A DNA stretch of 8,280 nucleotides from Bacillota bacterium (GTDB lineage: Bacteria; Bacillota; Clostridia; Peptostreptococcales; Thermotaleaceae): positions 1 to 8,280 of the forward strand of contig JAMNXX010000010.1 in NCBI GenBank assembly GCA_023623095.1, in the 5' to 3' direction. The notes under the pieces were generated by a model. The model did not search any database. It saw only the letters and a list, made by a program, of their open reading frames with translations, and had not been told where the DNA came from. Below, piece by piece: positions 1 to 6,376 of the stretch (the stretch's first letter is position 1; every line of letters starts with the position of its first letter). The position numbers and the translations under genes were made by a program.

Positions 1-989
1 CCGACGAATGCTATGGAATTGGAAAAGAATGCTTTCACGAGTTTATGGCAGATTATAACTTCGATCGAAGCGAAAAATGGGAACAAAAAGGATTATTAGC
101 GGTTATCGGATTGGGAATTGATCCGGGTGTAGTTGATGTATTTGCAAAATTTGCAGCGGAATACCTTTTTGATGAACTGCATGAGATTCATGTAAAAGAT
201 GGAGGCAATTTGCAGATCCCAGGAGCTGATGAAAACAGCGTTATGTTTGGATTTAATGTGTGGACGGTACTGGATGAGTGCCTCAATCCGAATGTAGAAT
301 GGGATAAAGAAAAAGGATATATTGTGGATCGGCCTTTTGCAGGAGAAGAACTATTTGAAATGCCTGCAGGAGTTGGAACAAACCGGCTCGTGAAAGTAGA
401 ACACGAAGAAGTTGTGCTGATGCCAAGGTATCTGGAAAAATACGGGCTTCGAAAATGCACATTCAAGATCGCCCTTGATGACAATCTGGTCAATGCGCTC
501 AAAGCGGTCGAAGCATTGGGGCTGAGAAGTCTAGAACCAATCAAAGTAGGCGGTGTTGAAGTGGTTCCGCGAGATGTTGTTGCGGCAGCAGCTCCACAGC
601 CTACGGATATCGGAGATGAGATGATTGGAAAAATGTGCGTAGGGATCCACTGCATCGGCATCAAAGATGGAAAGAAAAGAGAAGTATTTATGTATCAGGC
701 AACCGACAATCAAGAAAGCATAAAGCGCTTGGGAATGCAGGCTGTTGTAGCACAAACAGGGTATGGAGCGGCGATCGGCATTGAGATGATCGGTCGCGGA
801 CTCTGGAAAGGAAAAGGCGTGCATGCACCTGAAGCATTTGATCCAATTCCTTACCTTCAAGTGATGGAAGAGGTCGGATTTGATTACGGATTGGTAGAGA
901 TGGATTCAGAATATAAACAGGAAAAAGATAAAGAAATGATGGAAGAGATATTTAAAAAAGCACAGCAGGAAGCTGCAGCAACAAAATAA
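1..989 (+). CDS. saccharopine dehydrogenase family protein, C-terminal part (5' end outside window)
   Basis: The frame is open from base 3, ahead of the first ATG at 45, so the gene begins upstream of the window and the ATG is internal; 328 residues are visible. The protein looks like the C-terminal domain of the saccharopine dehydrogenase / carboxynorspermidine dehydrogenase group: the segment GLGIDPGVVDVFAKF just after the ATG matches the family's LG.DPG..NVFA element, and a GYGAAIGIEMIGRGL-like segment lies near the C-terminus, followed by GF.YGLVEMDSEY. The N-terminal Rossmann NAD(P)-binding domain should lie upstream and cannot be seen. Family members reduce an imine made from an amino acid and an aldehyde or keto acid. 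The substrate cannot be told from this sequence, so lysine, polyamine or other amino-acid metabolism all remain open. A lysine- and glutamate-rich helix and a strong terminator end the gene. Family placement is fairly sure; exact function is not. Confidence 0.75.
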   Translation, partial: DECYGIGKECFHEFMADYNFDRSEKWEQKGLLAVIGLGIDPGVVDVFAKFAAEYLFDELHEIHVKDGGNLQIPGADENSVMFGFNVWTVLDECLNPNVEWDKEKGYIVDRPFAGEELFEMPAGVGTNRLVKVEHEEVVLMPRYLEKYGLRKCTFKIALDDNLVNALKAVEALGLRSLEPIKVGGVEVVPRDVVAAAAPQPTDIGDEMIGKMCVGIHCIGIKDGKKREVFMYQATDNQESIKRLGMQAVVAQTGYGAAIGIEMIGRGLWKGKGVHAPEAFDPIPYLQVMEEVGFDYGLVEMDSEYKQEKDKEMMEEIFKKAQQEAAATK

Positions 990-1003
990 GCAAACGTCCT
1001 AGG

Positions 1004-1044
1004 GCGGTCCTTCTTTTGAATTCAAAAGAAGGACCGCTTTTTTT
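1004..1044 (+). terminator. intrinsic terminator after the saccharopine dehydrogenase-like gene
   Basis: Arms at 1004-1020 and 1021-1037 are perfect inverted complements (34-base dyad centred on GAATTC), followed by a run of seven T at 1038-1044. It lies 14 bases after the stop codon. The central TGAATTCA would form the loop. It cleanly separates this gene from recX. Confidence 0.93.
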
Positions 1045-1063
1045 AATTTTTTCAAGAAATTAT

Positions 1064-1093
1064 TTGTGAAAATAATTTTGATAGGGGTATAAT
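1064..1093 (+). promoter_or_regulatory. sigma-A-type promoter of recX
   Basis: A perfect -10 box TATAAT at 1088-1093 sits 18 bases after a -35-like TTGTGA at 1064-1069 (4 of 6 to consensus). Transcription would start near 1100, giving a leader of about 30 bases that contains the GGAGG ribosome site at 1116-1120. Located between the upstream terminator and recX. Confidence 0.65.
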
Positions 1094-1131
1094 TAGGGTA
1101 AAGACGTTAAATCATGGAGGAATAAAAACAA

Positions 1132-1755
1132 ATGCCTAGGATTACAAAAATCCAGAACGAGAGGAAATATCCTTATCGCGCGGCAATTTATGTCGATCAG
1201 CAATTTCATATGCAAATCGATCCGGAGGTTGTTTATTCTTTTGGATTGAGAGAGGGTCAGGAGATTTGCGAGGAAAAATTGAAAGAAATCGCTGCTCGAG
1301 ATGCCTATTTAAGAGGGAAGGAGCAGGCATTGCGATTTCTTCGATTTCGGGCAAGGACCGAAAAGGAGGTCAGAGAGAAATTAAAAAAGAGCGGTTTTGA
1401 TGAAGGGGTTACCCAACAGATCATCGAGTTTTTGAAAGAATATGGTTTTGTGAATGATGAACAATTTGCCAGACAGATGATAGAGAGCCAACGACAGAAG
1501 TATGGGAAAAATCGGATTATTCAAGAACTTTCCCGAAAAGGGATCAGCGAAGAGTTTATTCAGAAGGGGATCGCTGAATTAGATGATGAGGAGGAATATG
1601 AGAAAGCATTGCGGTTAGCTCAGAAAAAAAAAGAGGAGATACGGGATGCAGATCCTCGGAAGGCCTATGGGAAGGTAGGCCGCTATCTGATACAGAAAGG
1701 ATATGATTATGAGCTGACTGTCAAAGTTTTAAATAAAGTTTTTCGTTTTTCTTAA
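1132..1755 (+). CDS. recX: RecX family regulatory protein
   Basis: A 207-residue protein matching RecX, which binds the RecA filament in the cytoplasm and modulates (usually inhibits) RecA activity in recombination and the SOS response. An N-terminal Firmicute-type extension (about residues 1-55, beta-rich, containing YPYRAAIYVD) is followed by the helical repeats typical of RecX: ALRFLRFRARTEKEVREKL (about 65-85), FLKEYGFVNDEQFAR (about 101-115) and a third repeat ending in GRYLIQKGYDYE. The pattern R.R.E.E....L followed by G..D...A is the usual RecX signature. The length is normal for low-GC Firmicutes. The ATG at 1132 has a GGAGG 11 bases upstream. recA is not in this window. The gene stands alone, with its own promoter. 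Confidence 0.93.
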   Translation: MPRITKIQNERKYPYRAAIYVDQQFHMQIDPEVVYSFGLREGQEICEEKLKEIAARDAYLRGKEQALRFLRFRARTEKEVREKLKKSGFDEGVTQQIIEFLKEYGFVNDEQFARQMIESQRQKYGKNRIIQELSRKGISEEFIQKGIAELDDEEEYEKALRLAQKKKEEIRDADPRKAYGKVGRYLIQKGYDYELTVKVLNKVFRFS

Positions 1756-1785
1756 ATTTTTGTTCGAAAAAAGAGAATTATCATA

Positions 1786-1791
1786 TATAAT
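1786..1791 (+). promoter_or_regulatory. probable -10 box upstream of nagB
   Basis: TATAAT at 1786-1791, inside TATATAATAAT. The best -35 at 17-base spacing is TTCGAA (1763-1768), only 3 of 6 to consensus, so an activator or other factor may be needed. The start would be near 1798, giving a nagB leader of about 100 bases. Confidence 0.4.
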
Positions 1792-1802
1792 AATACCGTA
1801 AA

Positions 1803-1829
1803 AAGCCTGAGGATAGCAGCTTCTTTTTT
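1803..1829 (+). terminator. weak hairpin plus T-run between recX and nagB (recX terminator or attenuator)
   Basis: AAG-CTG at 1803-1809 (with C1806 bulged) can pair with CAG-CTT at 1817-1822 around a 7-base loop, followed after one C by six T at 1824-1829. It lies just downstream of the predicted nagB -10 box. It could therefore end recX transcripts or lie at the 5' end of the nagB transcript. Only six pairs, so low certainty. Confidence 0.35.
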
Positions 1830-1897
1830 ATCTTATGTTCGGAGAAGGTAAGGAAATGAAACTGTTTATCCGGAAGAAAGAGGGGGAATTGAAAGAT

Positions 1898-2629
1898 ATG
1901 AAAATTATTGTTGCAAAAGATTATGAAGAAATGAGTAAAAAAGCTGCGGATTTCGTTGCTGCTCAAATAATTTTAAAGCCGGATAGCGTCTTAGGACTTC
2001 CTACCGGAAGCACGCCAGTGGGAATGTACCGAGAGCTGGTTAAGCGGTATCAGGCAGGAGATATCGACTTTTCCAATGTTGTGACATTCAACCTGGATGA
2101 ATATTGCGGACTAGATGCAGAAAATCCTCAGAGCTACCATTATTTTATGATGGAAAATCTCTTTGCCCATATCAATGTCCCAAAACAAAACATCCATATT
2201 CCTTCCGGTTCTGCTTTGGATATTCAAAAGGAATGTGATCAATACGAACAAAAAATAAAAGATGCAGGCGGAATCGATCTTCAGGTATTGGGAATTGGAA
2301 GGAATGGCCACATTGGATTTAATGAACCAGCAACCTACTTTGAAGCGAAGACCCATATGGGTCAGTTAGATGAGGATACCATCCGAGCAAACGCGAGATT
2401 TTTCAATTCAATAGAAGAGGTGCCTAAAAAAGCGATCAGCATGGGAATTCGTGCGATCATGCAGGCAAGAAAAATTCTACTGCTTGCAAATGGGGAAGAG
2501 AAAGCGGAAGCGATTTACAAAACTGTTCAAGGGGCTATCGTACCACAAGTACCAGCTTCTATACTCCAATTGCATCCAGATGTCGTGATAATTTTAGATG
2601 AAAAAGCAGCCGATAAGCTTTCTTTATAA
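1898..2629 (+). CDS. nagB: glucosamine-6-phosphate deaminase
   Basis: A 243-residue NagB, the cytoplasmic enzyme that converts glucosamine 6-phosphate to fructose 6-phosphate and ammonia, the committed step in amino-sugar catabolism. The phosphate-binding loop GLPTGSTP is at residues 33-40. FNLDEYCGL carries the catalytic Asp67 (Asp72 in E. coli). GRNGHIGFNEP at 134-144 carries His138 and Glu143 (His143 and Glu148 in E. coli); Asn136 stands where E. coli has Asp141, as in Bacillus NagB. It has the short form typical of Firmicutes (about 242 residues) and lacks the E. coli C-terminal extension. The frame is open further upstream (ATGs at 1835 and 1856), but homology begins at 1898, which has an AGGGGG ribosome site at 1881-1886. 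No nagA is adjacent, so it may be unlinked from the rest of the pathway. Confidence 0.93.
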   Translation: MKIIVAKDYEEMSKKAADFVAAQIILKPDSVLGLPTGSTPVGMYRELVKRYQAGDIDFSNVVTFNLDEYCGLDAENPQSYHYFMMENLFAHINVPKQNIHIPSGSALDIQKECDQYEQKIKDAGGIDLQVLGIGRNGHIGFNEPATYFEAKTHMGQLDEDTIRANARFFNSIEEVPKKAISMGIRAIMQARKILLLANGEEKAEAIYKTVQGAIVPQVPASILQLHPDVVIILDEKAADKLSL

Positions 2630-2702
2630 GAAGCATTTGTAGAACGATCCGAAAAAAGATTTTATTTTCCCCAAAATCAGAAAAATGCGCAGAGGTGAGG
2701 GG

Positions 2703-2849
2703 ATGAAAAATATGTACTTAGAGGAGTTTGAAAAACTCCAAGAACAGCTCGATGAGATGATGAAGGCAGAACATCCGGATTTGGATGCATTGCTGAAGGT
2801 CGGCGCTAGGTTGGACAAGCATATTGAGCGGATTATGAAAAAAGCCTAG
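2703..2849 (+). CDS. small protein of 48 residues, possibly Spo0E-like
   Basis: A short ORF with a convincing ribosome site (AGGTGA at 2693-2698) 73 bases after nagB and followed by a terminator. The product is charged and almost entirely helix-forming: one helix around residues 4-21 (LEEFEKLQEQLDEMM), a turn at HPD (24-26), and a second helix around 28-47 (LLKVGARLDKHIERIM). This two-helix hairpin of about 50 residues matches the fold of Spo0E-type aspartyl phosphatases, which dephosphorylate Spo0A~P and restrain sporulation. The second helix aligns with their SQ.LD..I motif as GARLDKHI: Leu-Asp is kept (Leu37, Asp38), but Ser-Gln is replaced by Gly-Ala. It could be a divergent or inactive member, or an unrelated helical peptide. 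That it is coding is likely; the family is tentative. Confidence 0.6.
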   Translation: MKNMYLEEFEKLQEQLDEMMKAEHPDLDALLKVGARLDKHIERIMKKA

Positions 2850-2915
2850 CAGGAAAATGGGTGATAAGAAGTGGAAGCAGTCATGGATGCATATAAACCG
2901 GATGACTCAAAAAAG

Positions 2916-2947
2916 CAAGGGAACAAATTGTTCCCTTGTCTTTTTTT
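2916..2947 (+). terminator. intrinsic terminator ending the nagB / small ORF unit
   Basis: CAAGGGAAC (2916-2924) pairs with GTTCCCTTG (2930-2938) around loop AAATT, followed by C and seven T at 2941-2947. An A-run at 2909-2914 precedes the stem, so it could also work on the minus strand as a second stop for metQ read-through. The 67 bases between the small ORF and this hairpin show no supported gene. Confidence 0.85.
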
Positions 2948-2989
2948 AAAGGCATTTTATGATTGATGATAAAAGAAAGGGAATACCCT

Positions 2990-3026
2990 AAAAAATGCAG
3001 CCAAAGTTAAAAACTTTGGCTGCATT
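2990..3026 (-). terminator. intrinsic terminator of the metNIQ operon
   Basis: A 15-pair stem with arms at 2994-3008 and 3012-3026 (core TGCAGCCAAAG) closes a three-base loop. Read on the minus strand it is followed by a T-run (plus-strand A-run beginning at 2990). It lies 15 bases past the metQ stop codon. Confidence 0.9.
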
Positions 3027-3041
3027 GACTTTTGTAGGGTT

Positions 3042-3878
3042 TTAAAATACAGGAACGATGGATCCTTCATATTTTTCATTGATGAAATTTTTTACATCTT
3101 CTGATTGAAGTGCATCGATTAATTTTTTAATTGCCGGATTGTCTTCATCTTCTGGGCGAATTGCCAGTATATTTGCATAGGGGGATTCGCTTCCTTCCAT
3201 GATGAGCGCATCCTTAACCGGGTTCAAGTTCCCTTCTAATGCATAATTGGTATTGATAATCGCTGCGTCCACATCGTCTAATGTTCTTGGAAGCTGAGCA
3301 GCTTCAACGGGTTTAAAAACTAAGTTTTTTGGATTTTCTACAATGTCTTTTTCAGTTGCTTCCAAACCGGCATCTTCACTTAATGTAATGATATTCTTTG
3401 CTTCGAGAAGAAGCAGAGCTCTTCCTTCATTTGTAGGATCGTTTGGAATTGCAATGATCGCTCCATCTTCTAATTCATCGATGGAACTGATTTTTTTGGA
3501 ATAAAGACCGAGCGGTTCCACATGTACTTTGCATGCATTCATCAAATCCAGACCGCGTTCGCGATTGAACGCCTCCAGGTAGGGGCCGTGCTGGAAGAAG
3601 TTTGCATCCACTTCTTCATCTGCCAACGCCAGATTTGGAGTCACATAATCCGTAAATTCTATGACGTCTAAAATGATGCCTTCTTCTTCTAATTTAGGTT
3701 TAATAAAATTCAATATTTCTGCATGAGGAACTGGAGTTGCAGCGACTTTCAAGGTGACTTGTTCTTCTGATTGAGACTCAGAATCCTCAGCAGGTGCATT
3801 GTTTGAAGCACAGCCTGTGAATGCCAACGATAAGATGAGCAATCCAATGATTGCAATCCAAATGTTTCTTTTTTTCAT
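3042..3878 (-). CDS. metQ: methionine ABC transporter substrate-binding lipoprotein
   Basis: A 278-residue lipoprotein of the NlpA/MetQ family that captures methionine outside the membrane and delivers it to MetI-MetN. A lipoprotein signal peptide spans residues 1-22 (KKR positive start, hydrophobic stretch 7-20), with a lipobox ending in FTGC and Cys23 as the lipid anchor. A low-complexity acidic linker (about 26-40) leads to the binding domain, which starts VTLKVAATPVPHAEIL. Family hallmarks are YVTPNLAL followed by DANFFQH.PYL (about 92-102), and IPNDPTNEGRALLLLE. The ATG has GGAGG at 3892-3888, overlapping the metI stop region, with a 9-base spacer. Last gene of the operon, followed by its terminator. 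The SAM riboswitch upstream of the operon supports methionine as the substrate; D-methionine or sulfoxides are possible extra ligands in this family. Confidence 0.95.
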   Translation of the reverse strand: MKKRNIWIAIIGLLILSLAFTGCASNNAPAEDSESQSEEQVTLKVAATPVPHAEILNFIKPKLEEEGIILDVIEFTDYVTPNLALADEEVDANFFQHGPYLEAFNRERGLDLMNACKVHVEPLGLYSKKISSIDELEDGAIIAIPNDPTNEGRALLLLEAKNIITLSEDAGLEATEKDIVENPKNLVFKPVEAAQLPRTLDDVDAAIINTNYALEGNLNPVKDALIMEGSESPYANILAIRPEDEDNPAIKKLIDALQSEDVKNFINEKYEGSIVPVF

Positions 3879-3892
3879 GAAAACATTCCTCC

Positions 3893-4543
3893 TTATTTTT
3901 TATTGATAATTTGCGCAACTTTATTGCCGACTGACTGCATGACCTGGACAAAGATGATCAGTACAATGATGGTTGCGATCATGACATCGGTTTGAAAACG
4001 GTGGTAGCCGTAGCGTACAGCCAAATCCCCCAGGCCGCCGGCACCTATGGCGCCCGCCATTGCTGAATACCCTAAAACATTGATGATCGTGATCGTAGTT
4101 CCCAAAACGAGAGAAGGCATCGCTTCAGGAATCAAAACTTTTAGAATGATTTGCAGAGGACTTGCCCCCATCGCAATAGATGCTTCTACAACGCCCCAAT
4201 CTACTTCTCGGATAGAAGTTTCCACGATCCGTGCGAAAAAAGGAGTTGAGGCGACAACCAGAGGAACGATGGCTGCGGTCGTTCCAATCGTGGTTCCTAC
4301 GATCAATCGGGTAAATGGGAATATAAAGATCATCAATATGATAAATGGCAGTGAGCGGGTGATGTTGATGATATACGATAATACGGCATTTAAAACCGGT
4401 TTTGGACAAATATGCTCCTGATCGGTTATGACCAAGATGATTCCCAGTGGGAGACCGAAGAGGACCGTGAAAAATACGGATACGAATACCATATATATCG
4501 TTTCCCACAAGGGGAGCATAAGCACGTCAACCCAATACATCAT
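3893..4543 (-). CDS. metI: methionine ABC transporter permease
   Basis: A 216-residue inner-membrane permease of the MetI family, which forms a homodimer as the methionine channel driven by MetN. Hydrophobic segments lie at about 15-38, 52-76, 82-104, 144-166 and 187-205, fitting the five-helix MetI topology. The ABC-coupling EAA loop is at residues 120-141 (EASIAMGAS..... IPEA), the site that docks onto MetN. A glycine-rich AGAIGAGGLGDLA segment at 163-175 is typical of the family. The start ATG (4543-4541) overlaps the metN stop TGA by the sequence ATGA. The ribosome site GGAGGTGAT lies within the last metN codons, which implies translational coupling. A second ATG follows at once; the first is preferred because of the overlap and spacing. 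Confidence 0.95.
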   Translation of the reverse strand: MMYWVDVLMLPLWETIYMVFVSVFFTVLFGLPLGIILVITDQEHICPKPVLNAVLSYIINITRSLPFIILMIFIFPFTRLIVGTTIGTTAAIVPLVVASTPFFARIVETSIREVDWGVVEASIAMGASPLQIILKVLIPEAMPSLVLGTTITIINVLGYSAMAGAIGAGGLGDLAVRYGYHRFQTDVMIATIIVLIIFVQVMQSVGNKVAQIINKK

Positions 4544-5532
4544 TTTTTCATCACCTCCACCCGAACGTGGTTTTCCTCCAGGTATTTGATAATATCGAGC
4601 AATTTATGAGGTTCTACGTTGATTTCAACGGTGAGTTTTCCGATTTGTTTTTCCTGTATAAACTCGATCTTACCGGATAAAATATTGACATCGACGTTAA
4701 AAGTTTTAACGACTTTTGAAATCACAGGTTCATGCGCTGTTCCATGCATAAAAGATAAATTTAATACATTGCCCTTTAAAAATTCTTCCGGAAGCTCTTG
4801 AGACTGCTCAACAAAATGCTTTGTAATATCATTCCCCGGTTGGGAGAAAATATCGATCGTATTCCCTTCTTCAATGATACGACCGCTTTCCAGGATTGCT
4901 ACCCGATTGCAAATTTCCTTGATAACTTCCATCTCGTGGGTAATGACAACGATTGTAAGCCCAAAGTTTTTATTGATTGTTTTTAGAAGGTTTAGAATCT
5001 GCTGGGTTGTTTTTGGGTCTAATGCAGAAGTCGCCTCGTCGCAGAGCAGCACATCCGGATCATTTGCCAATGCCCTTGCGATGCCTACTCTTTGTTTTTG
5101 GCCTCCGCTTAACTGTGCAGGGTAAGCGTGGATTTTATCCGTTAATTCTACCAGTTCCAGCAGGGAGTTTACTTTTTCCTTAATAATTTTTTCCGGAGTT
5201 TTGTCTAGCCGAAGGGGAAATGCGATATTTTCAAATACGGTTTTGCTGTAGAGCAGATTAAAACTCTGAAAGATCATTCCTATCTTTTTTCTTGCTTTTC
5301 GGAGTTGTGTGGGATTGAGGTCGATCATATTGATGTCGTTGACCCAGATATCTCCGCTTGTAGGCTCTTCAATTCGATTGATGCAGCGGATCAAAGATGA
5401 CTTTCCGGCACCGCTCAGACCGATGATCCCATAGATATCCCCTTTGTTGATATGCAAGTTGATATCCTGAAGGGCAACCACTTTATTTCGTCCTTTTGTA
5501 TAGACTTTGGATAGATTGGATATGCGGATCAA
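4540..5532 (-). CDS. metN: methionine ABC transporter ATP-binding protein, TTG start
   Basis: A 330-residue ATPase of the methionine importer, acting on the cytoplasmic face of the membrane. Walker A GLSGAGKS is at 38-45, Q-loop Gln89 in IFQSFNLL, ABC signature LSGGQ at 141-145, Walker B VLLCDE at 161-166 with catalytic Glu166, and the H-loop His199 in VITHEME. The C-terminal part (about 255-330) is a NIL domain, which in E. coli MetN binds methionine and causes trans-inhibition of transport. The start codon is TTG: no ATG or GTG gives the family's standard N-terminus (MI.I.NLSKVY), and AAAGGAG lies 10 bases upstream. First gene of metN-metI-metQ, under the SAM riboswitch described upstream. 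All catalytic motifs are intact. Confidence 0.96.
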   Translation of the reverse strand: MIRISNLSKVYTKGRNKVVALQDINLHINKGDIYGIIGLSGAGKSSLIRCINRIEEPTSGDIWVNDINMIDLNPTQLRKARKKIGMIFQSFNLLYSKTVFENIAFPLRLDKTPEKIIKEKVNSLLELVELTDKIHAYPAQLSGGQKQRVGIARALANDPDVLLCDEATSALDPKTTQQILNLLKTINKNFGLTIVVITHEMEVIKEICNRVAILESGRIIEEGNTIDIFSQPGNDITKHFVEQSQELPEEFLKGNVLNLSFMHGTAHEPVISKVVKTFNVDVNILSGKIEFIQEKQIGKLTVEINVEPHKLLDIIKYLEENHVRVEVMKK

Positions 5533-5542
5533 TTGATTTTCA

Positions 5543-5549
5543 CTCCTTT
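5543..5549 (-). promoter_or_regulatory. ribosome binding site that fixes the metN TTG start
   Basis: Minus-strand AAAGGAG, 10 bases before the TTG at 5532-5530. No ATG or GTG in the metN frame lies at a suitable distance, and the encoded N-terminus fits the family from this TTG onward. About 100 bases separate the riboswitch terminator from this start; nothing else was recognised there. Confidence 0.8.
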
Positions 5550-5634
5550 GCTGCAGCGTTCGGACAACTTTATTTATATTTCTATAGAAGGTTCTGCCAT
5601 GTGATATTGTTGTTTAGATAACGTTTCAAACATT

Positions 5635-5661
5635 AAAAAACCTCTTTCTGCACGAAAGAGG
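5635..5661 (-). terminator. riboswitch-controlled transcription terminator in the metN leader
   Basis: On the minus strand CCTCTTTC (5661-5654) pairs with GAAAGAGG (5648-5641) around a five-base loop, followed by six T (5640-5635). The left arm can instead pair with GAGAGAGG at 5689-5682, which overlaps the 3' strand of the riboswitch P1 helix. That competition is the usual S-box off-switch: SAM binding holds P1 together and frees the terminator. Confidence 0.9.
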
Positions 5662-5686
5662 GGCACTTTTCATCCCTGTTACCTCT

Positions 5687-5793
5687 CTCTCATCTGCCGA
5701 TGCATATGCACCGCAGGAATTGGCACCGATGCTCATAAAAGAGCCGGTTGCCGGGTTTCATAGGGCCAGTCCCTCCACCTCTCTGGATAAGAG
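5687..5793 (-). promoter_or_regulatory. SAM-I (S-box) riboswitch controlling metNIQ
   Basis: Read on the minus strand, the leader has the conserved S-box sections in order. The P1 5' strand CTCTTATC (5793-5786) pairs with the P1 3' strand GATGAGAG (5694-5687) in eight pairs, including one G-U. Then come AGAGGTGGAGGGACTGGCCC, CTATGAAACCCGGCAACC (kink-turn and pseudoknot core), a P3 hairpin closed by CCGGCTC/GAGCATCGG, the junction segment GGTGCCAATTCCTGC, and a P4 hairpin around TGCATATGCA. It binds S-adenosylmethionine: with SAM bound, the downstream terminator forms and the operon is off; without SAM, the antiterminator (5689-5682 with 5661-5654) allows transcription. The link to a methionine importer is the classic S-box context. 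Confidence 0.97.
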
Positions 5794-5802
5794 ATTATCC
5801 AT

Positions 5803-5866
5803 TTTGTTTTATATTGACTTTTTGTATGTTAGACATTACGATATCATTCATTTCTTTTATATTGAC
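5803..5866 (-). repeat. duplicated 16-base motif upstream of the metN riboswitch
   Basis: On the minus strand GTCAATATAAAAGAAA at 5866-5851 recurs as GTCAATATAAAACAAA at 5818-5803, with one mismatch and starts 48 bases apart. Each copy contains a TATAAA box. The copies could be tandem promoter elements or paired binding sites for a regulator, in the region shared by metN and the divergent yerC-like gene. Confidence 0.6.
5808..5813 (-). promoter_or_regulatory. candidate -10 box for the metNIQ leader
   Basis: Minus-strand TATAAA at 5813-5808 would start transcription near 5801, just before the riboswitch P1 strand at 5793. The matching -35 position (5836-5831, ATGTCT) is only 3 of 6 to consensus. 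An alternative TTGTCA (5868-5863) is a better -35 but has a poor -10 and would give a longer leader. Confidence 0.4.
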
Positions 5867-5883
5867 AATCTTATCATAAAAAA

Positions 5884-5911
5884 TTGATCTTGGCAATAAG
5901 AAGGATATTAT
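5884..5911 (+). promoter_or_regulatory. candidate promoter of the TrpR-like gene
   Basis: TTGATC (5884-5889, 4 of 6) and TATTAT (5906-5911, 5 of 6) with a 16-base spacer. Transcription would start near 5918, about 60 bases before the start codon. It is divergent from the metNIQ leader. Confidence 0.5.
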
Positions 5912-5978
5912 AAAGGGATAGAGAATAATATGTTTAACACATTAAAGCATAGAACTGAAAACCGAAGGGGTTGAAAAT

Positions 5979-6290
5979 ATGAAGTATGAACCGAGATTTA
6001 AAAATCCGTTTACGGATGAGCTGTTTGAAGCGATCCTGCTGCTTGAGAATAAGGAGGAGTGCTATCGGTTTTTTGAAGATTTATGTACGGTAAAGGAGAT
6101 TCAATCATTTTCTCAGCGACTGCAGGTAGCAAAACTGCTCCGGCAGAACAAAACATATAATGAAATCGAAGAGGTGACAGGGGCGAGTACGGCAACGATT
6201 AGCAGAATCAATCGATATCTTCAATATGGTGCAGACGGCTACCAACTGATACTGGATCGGTTAGAAAAGAAAGAAAGACAAGAAGAATAA
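5979..6290 (+). CDS. YerC/YecD family TrpR-like DNA-binding protein
   Basis: A 103-residue protein matching the YerC/YecD family of TrpR-related regulators, common in Firmicutes. The N-terminal helices (about 10-35) resemble the dimerising part of TrpR. The TrpR-type helix-turn-helix runs over about residues 46-81: QRLQVAKLL, then the turn Y-NEIEEVTGAS, then the recognition helix TATISRINRYLQYG. The fold is that of the TrpR superfamily, but it need not respond to tryptophan, and the family's targets are not evident here. The ATG has GAAGGGG at 5964-5970, eight bases away. The length is normal for the family. It is transcribed away from metNIQ as a single gene ended by a hairpin; no trp genes are near. 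Confidence 0.88.
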   Translation: MKYEPRFKNPFTDELFEAILLLENKEECYRFFEDLCTVKEIQSFSQRLQVAKLLRQNKTYNEIEEVTGASTATISRINRYLQYGADGYQLILDRLEKKERQEE

Positions 6291-6321
6291 TCAAAAGAAA
6301 GTTCTTTGTTTTTTAAAAAAG

Positions 6322-6376
6322 AAAGTGAATCTTATCCAAGTGCGGTTCAGGGGTTAAGGAGGAGATTCACTTTTTT
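6322..6376 (+). terminator. long hairpin terminator after the TrpR-like gene
   Basis: AAAGTGAATCT (6322-6332) pairs with AGATTCACTTT (6363-6373), in an 11-pair stem, and the T-run continues to 6376. The A-run at 6315-6320 and the T-rich stretch after the stem extend the pairing, so it may stop transcription in both directions. The loop is unusually long (30 bases, 6333-6362). Confidence 0.7.

Noticed and set aside
1835..1897. Longer nagB starting at ATG 1835 or 1856
   Set aside because: The extra 14-21 residues have no counterpart in NagB proteins. ATG 1898 gives the usual length and has its own ribosome site, although 1856 does have a fair AAGGA before it.
2857..2949. Small ORF of 30 codons (and other frames from GTG 2871 or ATG 2883) after the Spo0E-like ORF
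   Set aside because: It runs into the terminator hairpin and T-run, has poor spacing from any ribosome site, and shows no recognisable sequence.
4047..4609. Plus-strand ORFs opposite metI and metN
   Set aside because: These are shadows of clear minus-strand transporter genes; their translations are low-complexity with no family likeness.
6322..6373. A known riboswitch in the hairpin after the TrpR-like gene
   Set aside because: Its loop does not match the core of any riboswitch class I can recall, and it sits at the 3' end of a gene rather than next to a downstream start.
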